Shown piece after piece: positions 54,940-62,537 of a stretch of DNA of 64,000 nucleotides. A program made the position numbers and the translations under genes. The DNA is taken from the NCBI RefSeq assembly GCF_003070865.1, contig NZ_CP026948.1, positions 682,001 through 746,000 of the forward strand, in the 5' to 3' direction. The stretch is from Corynebacterium liangguodongii. GTDB lineage: Bacteria; Actinomycetota; Actinomycetes; Mycobacteriales; Mycobacteriaceae. The notes beneath the pieces were generated by a model that was not told the origin of the DNA, ran no database searches, and saw nothing but the letters and a program-made list of their open reading frames with translations. The first letter of the stretch is position 1; each line of letters starts with the position of its first letter.

Positions 54940-55098
54940 GTGGAGGGCAAGAAAAAGCGGCGGCGCGCCACGCGCACCGCCGTCGTCGAGTACGACCGTG
55001 AGGCGGATGCGGGTCATACCCCGCAGTTCGAGCCGCTCGACCTCGCGTATTACGAGGAGCAGCGCCCGCCGCACTACCAGCGCTACTCGGCGCGGTGA
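54940..55098 (+). CDS. Small conserved basic-acidic protein after mog
   Basis: A 52-residue frame from GTG 54,940: a very basic start (EGKKKRRRATRTAVVEYDRE) and an aromatic, acidic end (LDLAYYEEQRPPHYQRYSAR). It begins 2 bases after the mog stop and overlaps the convergent mscL by 16 bases. A small gene occupies this place in relatives as I remember. Function unknown. Confidence 0.6.
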   Translation: MEGKKKRRRATRTAVVEYDREADAGHTPQFEPLDLAYYEEQRPPHYQRYSAR

Positions 55099-55499
55099 GC
55101 GCCGGTGCCGCCCTGGTGGGAGAGCAGGTCGCGGATCTCCGCGAGCAGCTCGGTCTCGGTCGGGGCGGACTCCTCCGGGGCGATGCCCTTGCGGCGCTTC
55201 TGCAGCTGGTCGAGCTTGTTCATCGGGGCGACGATGAAGAAGTAGACGACGGCGGCGATGAGCAGGAAGTTGATAATCGCGGTGATGAGCGCGCCGACGT
55301 TGATGAAGGTCGCCTCGTTGCCCTTGATGAGCTCGAAGCCAAACCCGAATTCGGTGCCGCCGATGACGGCGATGAGCGGGTTGATGATGTTGTCGGAGAA
55401 CGCGGTGACGATGGCGGTGAACGCCGAGCCGATGACGACACCGACCGCGAGGTCGATGACGTTGCCGCGCATGATGAAGTCTTTAAAGCCCTTGAGCAT
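55083..55499 (-). CDS. mscL: Large-conductance mechanosensitive channel MscL
   Basis: A 138-residue channel that opens under membrane tension. The N-terminal helix MLKGFKDFIMRGNVIDLAVG leads into TM1 (AVGVVIGSAFTAIVTAFSDN), with a periplasmic loop, TM2 (ITAIINFLLIAAVVYFFIVA) and a charged C-terminal bundle. The ATG at 55,499 sits after GAAGGACT; earlier in-frame codons are not family sequence. Confidence 0.96.
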   Translation of the reverse strand: MLKGFKDFIMRGNVIDLAVGVVIGSAFTAIVTAFSDNIINPLIAVIGGTEFGFGFELIKGNEATFINVGALITAIINFLLIAAVVYFFIVAPMNKLDQLQKRRKGIAPEESAPTETELLAEIRDLLSHQGGTGAHRAE

Positions 55500-55557
55500 G
55501 TGAGTCCTTCTACGGGTGGTGGTGACAGTAGGGTCCAAGCAACCTTATACCGAAATG

Positions 55558-56220
55558 TCAGGCCTGGCCATTGAGCACCACGGCGAGTGGGCTCGCCAAA
55601 GCCGCCGCCGCGACGGCGGCGGCCTGCGAATCGTGGAGCAGCAGCAGCACCGTGCCGGCCTCCGCTTCCGCGACCACGACCCGGCCCCCGGTGGCTACGG
55701 TTACCGGGGCTGCCCCTTCGTCCCCGGTGGTGACCACGCTCACGGTCGCGCCGTGGTGGAGCAGGGGGATGATCTCCGGCTCTGCGAGCGCTACCGGCAC
55801 CATGGCGTAGTCTTCCGGCGGCGCGCCTCCGGCGAGCTCCCGGGCGAGGTCGGGCCCGACCAGCCGGGTGGAGGTGAGCACCTCGCCGCGCGAGGCCCCG
55901 GCGGCGAGGATGCGCCCCGCAGCGACGTCGATCTCTCGCACGGCGTTGTCGGGTACGGCCTCCGCCGGCAGCCGGCGCACCTCGAGGTCCGCGGCCTCGA
56001 CGACGCTGCCCGCGCCCACGGGCCTGGAAAACGTCACCACCTGCGGGTCTGCGGCGCGCCCCGAGACGAGGTTGACCGCGGCGGCGGTGAGCAGGGCGAG
56101 GGCGGCCGCGCGGCGCACTGCCACGGTGCGGCGGTAGCCGGGGGTACGGAGAGCCTGGAGAGCCTGGAGAGCCTGGAGAGGAAAAGTCTTCACACCACTA
56201 TTGGACTGCCGCGGGGTCAC
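55558..56220 (-). CDS. SAF-domain exported protein
   Basis: A 220-residue protein with a membrane segment or signal (about 33-50: RRAAALALLTAAAVNLVSG) and a SAF domain: TFSRPVGAGSVVEAADLEVR, then RILAAGASRGEVLTSTRLVG. SAF domains occur in pilus/flagellar assembly chaperones such as CpaB, but no pilus genes are nearby. The N-terminus carries a LQALQALQALR repeat coded by short tandem repeats. GTG 56,220 overlaps the upstream ligase stop (GTGA). Function not known. Confidence 0.75.
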   Translation of the reverse strand: MTPRQSNSGVKTFPLQALQALQALRTPGYRRTVAVRRAAALALLTAAAVNLVSGRAADPQVVTFSRPVGAGSVVEAADLEVRRLPAEAVPDNAVREIDVAAGRILAAGASRGEVLTSTRLVGPDLARELAGGAPPEDYAMVPVALAEPEIIPLLHHGATVSVVTTGDEGAAPVTVATGGRVVVAEAEAGTVLLLLHDSQAAAVAAAALASPLAVVLNGQA

Positions 56221-56780
56221 ATCGGTTCCACGGCGCGCACGCCCTGCTCGCTGAGAACGGCGCGCACGCGGACGTCGTGGGGCTCGGCTGGCACGCTCGC
56301 GACGCGCTCGCGCTCGAAGACCACGGCGCAGGTATAGGCGTCCAACCCCGCCAGCGCCCGGTCGTAGTAGCCGCCTCCCTTGCCCAGGCGCAGGCCGGAG
56401 GCATCGACGCCGAGGGCGGGGACAAAGACGACGCCGCAGGAGGCGAGCACCCGCGAGGTGTAGCGCGGCCCGTCCCCGCCCGCCACCACCCAAGACAGGC
56501 GGCCCTCCGGCAGCGTGACGGGCAGAAACAACCTGCGCGAGACCCCCGCGAGGGCCGGGACGAGCCCGTCTCCCCCTGGCTCGGAGGGGTAGGGCTCGTA
56601 TGCTGCGACGTTGATGCGGCCGCAAGAGGTCCCAAACGATGCCACGAGGTCCACCGCGTATGAGACAATGGCCGCATCGAGGGGGCCCTTGAGCGCGGGG
56701 TGGGTGCGCAGGTGGCGTCGATAAGCGAGGTGCTCTTCGCGCATGACCGTTTTTGCATCCATGCCCTCATTGTCACACAC
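56217..56780 (-). CDS. 5-formyltetrahydrofolate cyclo-ligase
   Basis: Converts 5-formyl-THF to 5,10-methenyl-THF with ATP. The 187-residue protein has INVAAYEPYPSEPGGDGLVP, FVPALGVDASGLRLGKGGGY ending YDRAL (the phosphate-binding GxGxGYYDR block) and HDVRVRAVLSEQG. The start is uncertain: GTG 56,780 is the longest, ATG 56,762 (MDAKTVMREEH) is equally possible. Divergent from galU by 47 bases. Confidence 0.9.
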   Translation of the reverse strand: MCDNEGMDAKTVMREEHLAYRRHLRTHPALKGPLDAAIVSYAVDLVASFGTSCGRINVAAYEPYPSEPGGDGLVPALAGVSRRLFLPVTLPEGRLSWVVAGGDGPRYTSRVLASCGVVFVPALGVDASGLRLGKGGGYYDRALAGLDAYTCAVVFERERVASVPAEPHDVRVRAVLSEQGVRAVEPM

Positions 56781-56827
56781 GGGTCGCTCATCAAGCCTCG
56801 CTGCGCGCGCGGGTAGGCTGCTAGATT

Positions 56828-57766
56828 ATGCGCGCAACCAGTCAAGCTAGCTCTCATGGAATTCGGACAGTCGTCGTACCGGCCGCCGGGATGGGAACTC
56901 GGTTCCTGCCGGCGACCAAGACGGTGCCCAAGGAACTGCTGCCGGTGATTGATACCCCCGGCATCGAGCTCATCGCGGCGGAAGCGGCGCAGGCCGGGGC
57001 GCAGCGCCTGGCGATTATCACTGCGCCCGAAAAGCAGGAGATCATGCGACACTTCGGCAACTTCGACGAGCTCTGCGCCACGCTTGCCGAGCGCGGCAAG
57101 ACCACCCAGGTGGAGAAGGTCCAGCGCGCGACCAACCTCATCGAGGCCGTCTCCGTCGTGCAGGAAAAGCCGCTCGGCTTGGGCCATGCGGTCGGCTGCG
57201 CCGAGGCCGCGCTCGACGATGACGAAGACGTCGTCGCGGTCATGCTTCCCGACGACCTCGTCTTGCCCAACGGGGCGATGGAGAAGATGGCGCAGGTGCG
57301 AGACGAGCTCGGCGGCTCCGTGCTCTGCGCCTACAACGTCACCCCGGAGGAGGTCTTCAACTACGGCGTGTTCGACGTCGAGGAGATCGACGGCCACTTC
57401 GACGGGTTTAGCGTCAAGCGGGTCCGCGGGATGGTGGAAAAGCCGGCCCAAGAGGAAGCACCCTCGACGCTGGTGGCCGTGGGCCGCTACCTCCTTGACC
57501 GCGCGGTGTTCGACGCGCTGCGCCGCATCACCCCCGGCAAGGGCGGCGAGCTGCAGCTCACCGACGCCATCGAGCTGATGATCCAGGAGGGCCACCCGGT
57601 GCACGTGGTCGTCCACGAGGGCAAGCGCCACGACCTCGGCAACCCGGCGGGCTACATCCCCGCCAACGTCGACTTCGGGCTCCACGATAAGACCTACGGC
57701 CCCGCCCTCTACACGGCGATCAAGGCGATCATCAGCGAGTACGAGGCCGAAAACCCGCAGCTATGA
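56828..57766 (+). CDS. galU: UTP--glucose-1-phosphate uridylyltransferase GalU
   Basis: Makes UDP-glucose for cell-wall and trehalose synthesis. The 312-residue protein has the nucleotidyl-transferase signature VVVPAAGMGTRFLPATKTVP followed by KELLPVIDTP, VVAVMLPDDLV (metal Asp), GMVEKPAQEEAPS and GKGGELQLTDAIELM. Standard length. Its stop overlaps the moeA start (ATGA), making galU-moeA-rimJ one probable transcript. Confidence 0.97.
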   Translation: MRATSQASSHGIRTVVVPAAGMGTRFLPATKTVPKELLPVIDTPGIELIAAEAAQAGAQRLAIITAPEKQEIMRHFGNFDELCATLAERGKTTQVEKVQRATNLIEAVSVVQEKPLGLGHAVGCAEAALDDDEDVVAVMLPDDLVLPNGAMEKMAQVRDELGGSVLCAYNVTPEEVFNYGVFDVEEIDGHFDGFSVKRVRGMVEKPAQEEAPSTLVAVGRYLLDRAVFDALRRITPGKGGELQLTDAIELMIQEGHPVHVVVHEGKRHDLGNPAGYIPANVDFGLHDKTYGPALYTAIKAIISEYEAENPQL

Positions 57767-59037
57767 TGCCGGTCATGCCCTCGATGCGCAGCGTGGACGA
57801 TCAGCTGGCGATGGTGCTCGACGCCGCGCCGGTGCCGGAGCCGATTCGTGTCGGCATCACCGACGCCCTCGGCCTCATGTGCGCCGAGGAGGTCGCCGCG
57901 TCCAACCCGCTGCCCGGCTTCCCGCAGGCCGCCGTGGACGGCTACGCGGTACGGGCCGTCGACGTGGGCGGGGGAGTCGCGCTTGGTGCGGATGAGCAGC
58001 GCGCCGGGGAGCGCTCCCTGCCCGTCGTCGGCGAGGTGCCGGCCGGCTCGCAAAAGCCGCTGCGCCTCCAGCCTCGGCAGGCGGTCCGGGTCGCCACCGG
58101 CGCGCCGCTTCCGACGCTGGCCGACGCGGTCTTGCCCCTCCACTGGAGCGACCGCGGCCGGGGGAGAATGGTCCCGCAGCGCCCGGTGAAGAGCGGGGAT
58201 TTCGTGCGCAAGGTCGGAGACGACATCCAGCCCGGCGACATCGCGGTGCGCCAGGGCTTCGTGTTGGGCCCCGCCCAGATTGGGCTGTTGGCCGCGGCGG
58301 GGCGCGACAAGGTGCTCGTCTACCCGCGCCCGCGCGTGACCGTGATGTCCTACGGCCTCGAGCTCGTCGACATCGAGCGCGACCCCGGCTTGGGCCAGGT
58401 CTTCGACGTGTGCTCCTACGCGGTGGCCGCGGCGGCGAAGGAGGCCGGGGCGGCGGTCACGCGCGCGGGCATCATCAACGCGGAGCCGCGCGGGTTGAAG
58501 GAGACGATAAGCCACCAGGCGTCGAGAAGCGAAATGCTCGTCATCACGGGCGCGGTCGGCGGCAGCGGCTGCGAGCCCGTCCAGGAAGCGCTGCGTGAGC
58601 TCGGGGATATTGACACCACGCGGGTGGCCATGCACCCCGGCTCCGTGCAGGGCTTCGGGCTGCTCGGGGATGCCCGCGTGCCGGTCTTCCTCCTGCCGTC
58701 GAACCCCGCCAGCGCGCTCGTCATCGTCGAGACATTCCTCCGGCCCGCGATCAGGCAGTCGCTGGGCAAGGCAGTGCCAACGCGCCGCAGCGTCAAGGCG
58801 CGCTGCCTCGGCCCCGTCGAATCGCTGCCCGGGCGACTCGGGCTGGTGCGCGGCCGCCTCATGCGCGACGCCGAGACCGGGGACTACCTCGTCCAGGCCT
58901 TAAGCGGGGCCGGCGGCGCGCCCGAGCACCTGCTGGCGGGCTTCGCCGAGGCCAACGCACTGATCAAGATCCCGGAAGAGACCACCGCGGTGCGCCCCGG
59001 AGACGTCGTCGACGTCGAGTTTCTGCAGCAGGGCTAG
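57763..59037 (+). CDS. moeA: Molybdopterin molybdenumtransferase MoeA
   Basis: Inserts molybdate into adenylylated molybdopterin. The 424-residue protein has the MoeA layout: domain I/II with SNPLPGFPQAAVDGYAVRAV and VRVATGAPLPTLADAVLPLH, the MoCF-like domain with VTVMSYGLELVD (usual GDEL is YGLEL), TGAVGGSG, LPSNPASALVIVETFLRPAI, and a C-terminal beta domain. Start codons ATG 57,763 and ATG 57,766 are adjacent; the first overlaps galU. Several MoeA copies are common in corynebacteria, so the enzyme may be specialised. Confidence 0.92.
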   Translation: MMPVMPSMRSVDDQLAMVLDAAPVPEPIRVGITDALGLMCAEEVAASNPLPGFPQAAVDGYAVRAVDVGGGVALGADEQRAGERSLPVVGEVPAGSQKPLRLQPRQAVRVATGAPLPTLADAVLPLHWSDRGRGRMVPQRPVKSGDFVRKVGDDIQPGDIAVRQGFVLGPAQIGLLAAAGRDKVLVYPRPRVTVMSYGLELVDIERDPGLGQVFDVCSYAVAAAAKEAGAAVTRAGIINAEPRGLKETISHQASRSEMLVITGAVGGSGCEPVQEALRELGDIDTTRVAMHPGSVQGFGLLGDARVPVFLLPSNPASALVIVETFLRPAIRQSLGKAVPTRRSVKARCLGPVESLPGRLGLVRGRLMRDAETGDYLVQALSGAGGAPEHLLAGFAEANALIKIPEETTAVRPGDVVDVEFLQQG

Positions 59038-59040
59038 GCC

Positions 59041-59718
59041 GTGCGCGAGATCTTCGCCTTCCTCGCGCCCCGCCCGGCGCCGCGCCACCCCGGGTGGCCC
59101 GTGGCCACGCGCGAGGTCACGCTTAGCGACGCCTCCTCGCTGCGCCTGCGCCCGCTGCGCAGCGCGGATGGTCCACAGTGGTGCCGCATGCGCCGCGCCG
59201 ACGAGGCGTGGCTGCGCCCCGTCGAACCGACAGTGCCGGGCACCTGGGCGGAGGCGCATTCGCGCACGGCGTGGCGCAGCACGTGGGCGAGCCTGCGCGC
59301 GCTCGCCGAAGACGGGGTGGTCGTCCCGCTCGCCATCGAGCTCGACGGGTGCTTCGCCGGGCAGGTCACGCTGGGAAACATCCAGCACGGCGCGGTGCGC
59401 GAGTGCTGGATCGGTTACTGGGTCTACTCCGGCTACATGGGCCGCGGCGTGGCCACCGCCGCGTGCGCGCTCGGCACCGACCTCGCGTTCGAAGCCGTCG
59501 GGATGCACCGCGTCACCGCGACCTACCTGCCCTCCAACCCGGCCTCGGGCCGGGTGTTGCTGGCCAACGGCTACCGCCACGAGGGGTTCTTGCGGCACAA
59601 CCTCCACATCGACGGGCGGTGGCAGGACCACCACTTCGTGGCGCAAAACTGCGACGATTATCGCGCCGGGGCCGTCGATAGGCTTGTCAACGCCGGGAAG
59701 ATCTCCCGGCGTGCCTGA
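59041..59718 (+). CDS. rimJ: RimJ-like GNAT acetyltransferase
   Basis: A 225-residue N-acetyltransferase of the RimJ/RimL family. Acetyl-CoA-binding features: IGYWVYSGYMGRGVATAACA (motif A with GRGVAT), VGMHRVTATYLPSNPASGRV, and LLANGYRHEGFLRHNLHIDG before WQDH. Substrate is probably a protein N-terminus. GTG start 3 bases after the moeA stop. Found in the galU-moeA-rimJ-sepX order across actinobacteria. Confidence 0.9.
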   Translation: MREIFAFLAPRPAPRHPGWPVATREVTLSDASSLRLRPLRSADGPQWCRMRRADEAWLRPVEPTVPGTWAEAHSRTAWRSTWASLRALAEDGVVVPLAIELDGCFAGQVTLGNIQHGAVRECWIGYWVYSGYMGRGVATAACALGTDLAFEAVGMHRVTATYLPSNPASGRVLLANGYRHEGFLRHNLHIDGRWQDHHFVAQNCDDYRAGAVDRLVNAGKISRRA

Positions 59719-59802
59719 GCCCGGGGCGGGCCGCGCCCCGATACCCTTTGGTCTACCGGTTTTATCTGCCTCGTCTATAGACCAGAAAGGTGGCCACCCC
59801 GC

Positions 59803-60870
59803 ATGGGCAGCCTCAGCCTCATTATCGTGCTGATCATCGTCGTCTGGGTGATCGTGCTCGCGCCGATCGTCATGGGCAACAACAAGCCGATCCGGCACTC
59901 CGGCGACGGGTTCGATGCCACCCGCGTGCTCCACAGCGGCGCGGAGCCGGTCGCGCAGCGCCGGCGCCCGAAGCTCACCCCGGCTGATGTGCACCGCCAC
60001 TCCGGCGATGAGGAGGGCTTTAAGGAGGTCGAGGCCGTGGAAGTGGAGCGCGCCGTGGAGCCGCGCGAGGAGACCGCCCCCGCAGCCGGGGGTTCGACCG
60101 CGGTGAGCGTGCTCGATGGGGAGGTCGTCGAGGAGGCCGGCGGCTCGACCGCGCTGAGCGTGCTGCGGGAGGACGAGCACGAGGGCGAGCCCGCGGAGCC
60201 AGCCGAGCCCTACGCCATCGATGAGTCCTACGGCTCTCCCGAGGACTTTGGTTTCGAGGTCTCTCAGGGCACCGCAGGCACCGAGGCTAACGCGGTGGCT
60301 ACCGAGGACGCCGAAGCCACTGTCGATACTGTGGATACAGTAGAGGCTGTAGATACACGAGATACAGCAGATGCAGCGAATACAGCAGATACAGCGGACG
60401 CGGCCGCCGAGGAGCACGACGCCCACGACGAGCTGACGGAAGAAGACGTCGCCTTTGCCAAGAACCGCCTCGGCCGCGGCGGCTGGGACCCGGAGCGCGA
60501 GCGCGCGGCGCGGCAGGACAGGTTCCGCCGCCGCCAGCGCACGCTCCTCGGGCTCATCGTCGCCGACGTCGTGGCCTTCGTCGCCGCCTTCGTCGCGGGC
60601 GGCTGGGTGTGGGTCGCCCCCGCCGTCACCATCGCGCTGACGGTGTGGTTCATGGCCGCGCTGCGCTCCGTGGTGCGCGCCGAGCGCGCCCTGCACGCCC
60701 GCCGCGTGCGCCAGCTGCGCCGCTCCCGCCTCGGCGTCGCCTCCGCGGGGGCGGGCGCCCAGCGCCGCCGCCCCGGCGCCGTCATCGTCGAGCTCGACGA
60801 CGACAGCCCGGACTTCGCGCAGCTCGGATACCACCGCGAGGCCCCGGTGAGCTACGGCTACGCCAGCTAG
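59803..60870 (+). CDS. sepX: Divisome membrane protein SepX/GlpR
   Basis: A 355-residue protein: N-terminal membrane helix (residues 4-24), a cytoplasmic basic segment (VAQRRRPKLTPADVHRHSGD), a long acidic low-complexity linker (about 80-215), then WDPERERAARQDRFRRRQRT, two hydrophobic helices (about 246-290) and a basic C-terminus. The architecture and the galU-moeA-rimJ context match SepX/GlpR, shown in Streptomyces to act with FtsZ in division. The linker has near-9-bp repeats giving VDT/ADT units. AAAGGTGG precedes the ATG. Confidence 0.82.
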   Translation: MGSLSLIIVLIIVVWVIVLAPIVMGNNKPIRHSGDGFDATRVLHSGAEPVAQRRRPKLTPADVHRHSGDEEGFKEVEAVEVERAVEPREETAPAAGGSTAVSVLDGEVVEEAGGSTALSVLREDEHEGEPAEPAEPYAIDESYGSPEDFGFEVSQGTAGTEANAVATEDAEATVDTVDTVEAVDTRDTADAANTADTADAAAEEHDAHDELTEEDVAFAKNRLGRGGWDPERERAARQDRFRRRQRTLLGLIVADVVAFVAAFVAGGWVWVAPAVTIALTVWFMAALRSVVRAERALHARRVRQLRRSRLGVASAGAGAQRRRPGAVIVELDDDSPDFAQLGYHREAPVSYGYAS

Positions 60871-61466
60871 GCCCATACCCCCGAACAGCCGCGGCGCCAC
60901 GAGCCCACCAGGTGGGTATCGATCACCCCGGTCGACTCCATCAGCGCGTACATCGTCACCGGCCCGACGAAGCTAAAGCCGCGCTTTTTCAGCTCCGCGG
61001 CGAGGCGCTTGGACTCAGGCGACGAGGTGGGGACATCCTCCATCGTGAGCGGCGCCGGGGTCGTATCCGGCTTAAAACCCCAGACGAACTCGCCTAGGTG
61101 CGTGCCCTCCGCGCGTAGGGCCACGGTGGCGCGGGCGTTTTTTACCACGGCGTTAAGCTTCGCGCGGTTGCGGATCAACGAGGCGTCCCCAAGCAAATGC
61201 TCCGTCGACCCCATACCTGCGACGCTGTCCGGGTCGAATCCATAGAACGCACCGCGCAGGGCGTCGCGCTTGGCCAGCACGACCCGCCACGACAGGCCGA
61301 CCTGGAACCCCTCCAGGCACACCCGCTCGAACATGCCGCGCTCATCGCGCACGGGCATGCCCCATTCGGTGTCGTAGTAGGCGCGCAGCAGCGGATCGCT
61401 CGCGGCCCAGGGCGGGCGGGCGCGTCCGTCGTCGCACACAATCGGTCCGGAATCTTTCAGTGCCAT
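60867..61466 (-). CDS. tag: DNA-3-methyladenine glycosylase I (Tag)
   Basis: Removes 3-methyladenine from DNA. The 199-residue protein has PLLRAYYDTEWGMPVRDERG (catalytic Glu and Trp region), FERVCLEGFQVGLSWRVVLA, RNRAKLNAVVKNA, and a C-terminal GFSFVGPVTMYALMESTGVI with D-x-H-L for zinc. Full length. It converges on sepX with a 4-base overlap and is divergent from the DoxX gene. Confidence 0.95.
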   Translation of the reverse strand: MALKDSGPIVCDDGRARPPWAASDPLLRAYYDTEWGMPVRDERGMFERVCLEGFQVGLSWRVVLAKRDALRGAFYGFDPDSVAGMGSTEHLLGDASLIRNRAKLNAVVKNARATVALRAEGTHLGEFVWGFKPDTTPAPLTMEDVPTSSPESKRLAAELKKRGFSFVGPVTMYALMESTGVIDTHLVGSWRRGCSGVWA

Positions 61467-61519
61467 ACCTTATTGGACTGTAGTTCACGCCCGCAGGTTC
61501 CGGGGGTAGTCTAAGTCGC

Positions 61520-61927
61520 ATGAACAGGCCCGCGGTCCGAGACTTCGCCCTCCTGACGCTCCGCGTGTGCCTCGGCGCCGTCTTCGTCGCGCGGGGGTAC
61601 CGCAGCTGGTTCGACACCGGCATTGGCCTAACCGGCAGGCAGTTCGCCGCCTGGGGGGTCCCGCAGCCGCGCATCAGCGCCGCGCTCGCCTCCTCCGTCG
61701 AGCTCATCGGGGGCTCGCTGCTCATCATCGGGCTGCTCTCCACGCTGGTGGCGGGCGTGCTCGCGCTGCTCGTCGCCGCGGCGGCCTACTTCGTCCACCT
61801 CGACAGCGGCTTCTTCGCGGAGGCGGGCGGGGTGGAATACCCGCTGGTTCTCGCGGTGAGCCTCATCACCGTCGTCGTTTTCGGGGCCGGGCGGGCGAGC
61901 ATGGATGGGGTCTTGACCCGTGCTTAG
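61520..61927 (+). CDS. DoxX-family membrane protein
   Basis: A 135-residue protein with four hydrophobic helices and the DoxX pattern: LRVCLGAVFVARGYRSWFDT, then QFAAWGVPQPRISAALASSV and ELIGGSLLIIGLLST. DoxX proteins are linked to redox stress, e.g. with SodA and thiosulfate transferases in mycobacteria; the role here is open. It overlaps the next gene by 8 bases. Confidence 0.88.
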   Translation: MNRPAVRDFALLTLRVCLGAVFVARGYRSWFDTGIGLTGRQFAAWGVPQPRISAALASSVELIGGSLLIIGLLSTLVAGVLALLVAAAAYFVHLDSGFFAEAGGVEYPLVLAVSLITVVVFGAGRASMDGVLTRA

Positions 61928-62537
61928 CCACGAGGAGGTCCGCGCCGCGCTCTCCGCCCGCGTGGACGGGGAAGAGACTGGGATTGATGATGCCGTGGTA
62001 GACGCGCACGTCGCGCAGTGCCCGCAGTGCCGCGCCTTCTACCGCGAGGCCGCCGCGCTCGCCCGCAGCTTCGACGTCCCGGAGCGCGGCCTGGTCCCCC
62101 CGGAGGACCTCTCCGCGGCCATCCTCGCCGGGGTGGAGGACGGGTGGCGAGCCTTCGCGCAGCGCCGCTTCGTCTTCCTTACCCTGGGGCGGGTCGCGCT
62201 GGCCGCGTGCGCGCTGCTGTGGGTGGTCTGGGGCATCGCGCTTATCGACGACCCCGGCGCCGCCTCCGTCCGCTTCGGCGTGGCCTGTGCTTTGGTCTTC
62301 GCGGCCTACCGCCCGGCGCAGATCCCCGGGATCGCCCTGGTGGTGGGCACGATGTTCACCTTCACGGTGGGGTTTGTGGTGCGCGACGCGGTGCTCGGGG
62401 TGGCACCGGTCTCCACCGCCTACGTCGCCGTCCTCGTGCCCACTCTCCTCGCGCTGCTGGGCACGCTGGCCGTGGACCGCGGGGCGAGTCTGACGCGCGC
62501 GTGGCGCTTGCTCGGAGCGGAGCCTAGCGCCAGCTAG
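61920..62537 (+). CDS. Membrane protein with N-terminal ZAS (anti-sigma-like) zinc motif
   Basis: A 205-residue protein. Its N-terminus has the zinc-binding H-x3-C-x2-C of anti-sigma factors (DAHVAQCPQCRAFYREA, about residues 29-45), then a cytoplasmic linker and about four to five helices from residue 83 on. No sigma factor gene is adjacent, so a classical anti-sigma role is unproven. GTG start overlaps the DoxX gene, so the pair is coupled. It overlaps pmt by 14 bases tail to tail. Confidence 0.78.
   Translation: MLSHEEVRAALSARVDGEETGIDDAVVDAHVAQCPQCRAFYREAAALARSFDVPERGLVPPEDLSAAILAGVEDGWRAFAQRRFVFLTLGRVALAACALLWVVWGIALIDDPGAASVRFGVACALVFAAYRPAQIPGIALVVGTMFTFTVGFVVRDAVLGVAPVSTAYVAVLVPTLLALLGTLAVDRGASLTRAWRLLGAEPSAS

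Noticed and set aside
58900..60900. A 666-codon open frame antisense to moeA, rimJ and sepX
   Set aside because: Composition is that of a GC-driven shadow, and three well-supported genes with ribosome binding sites occupy the opposite strand.
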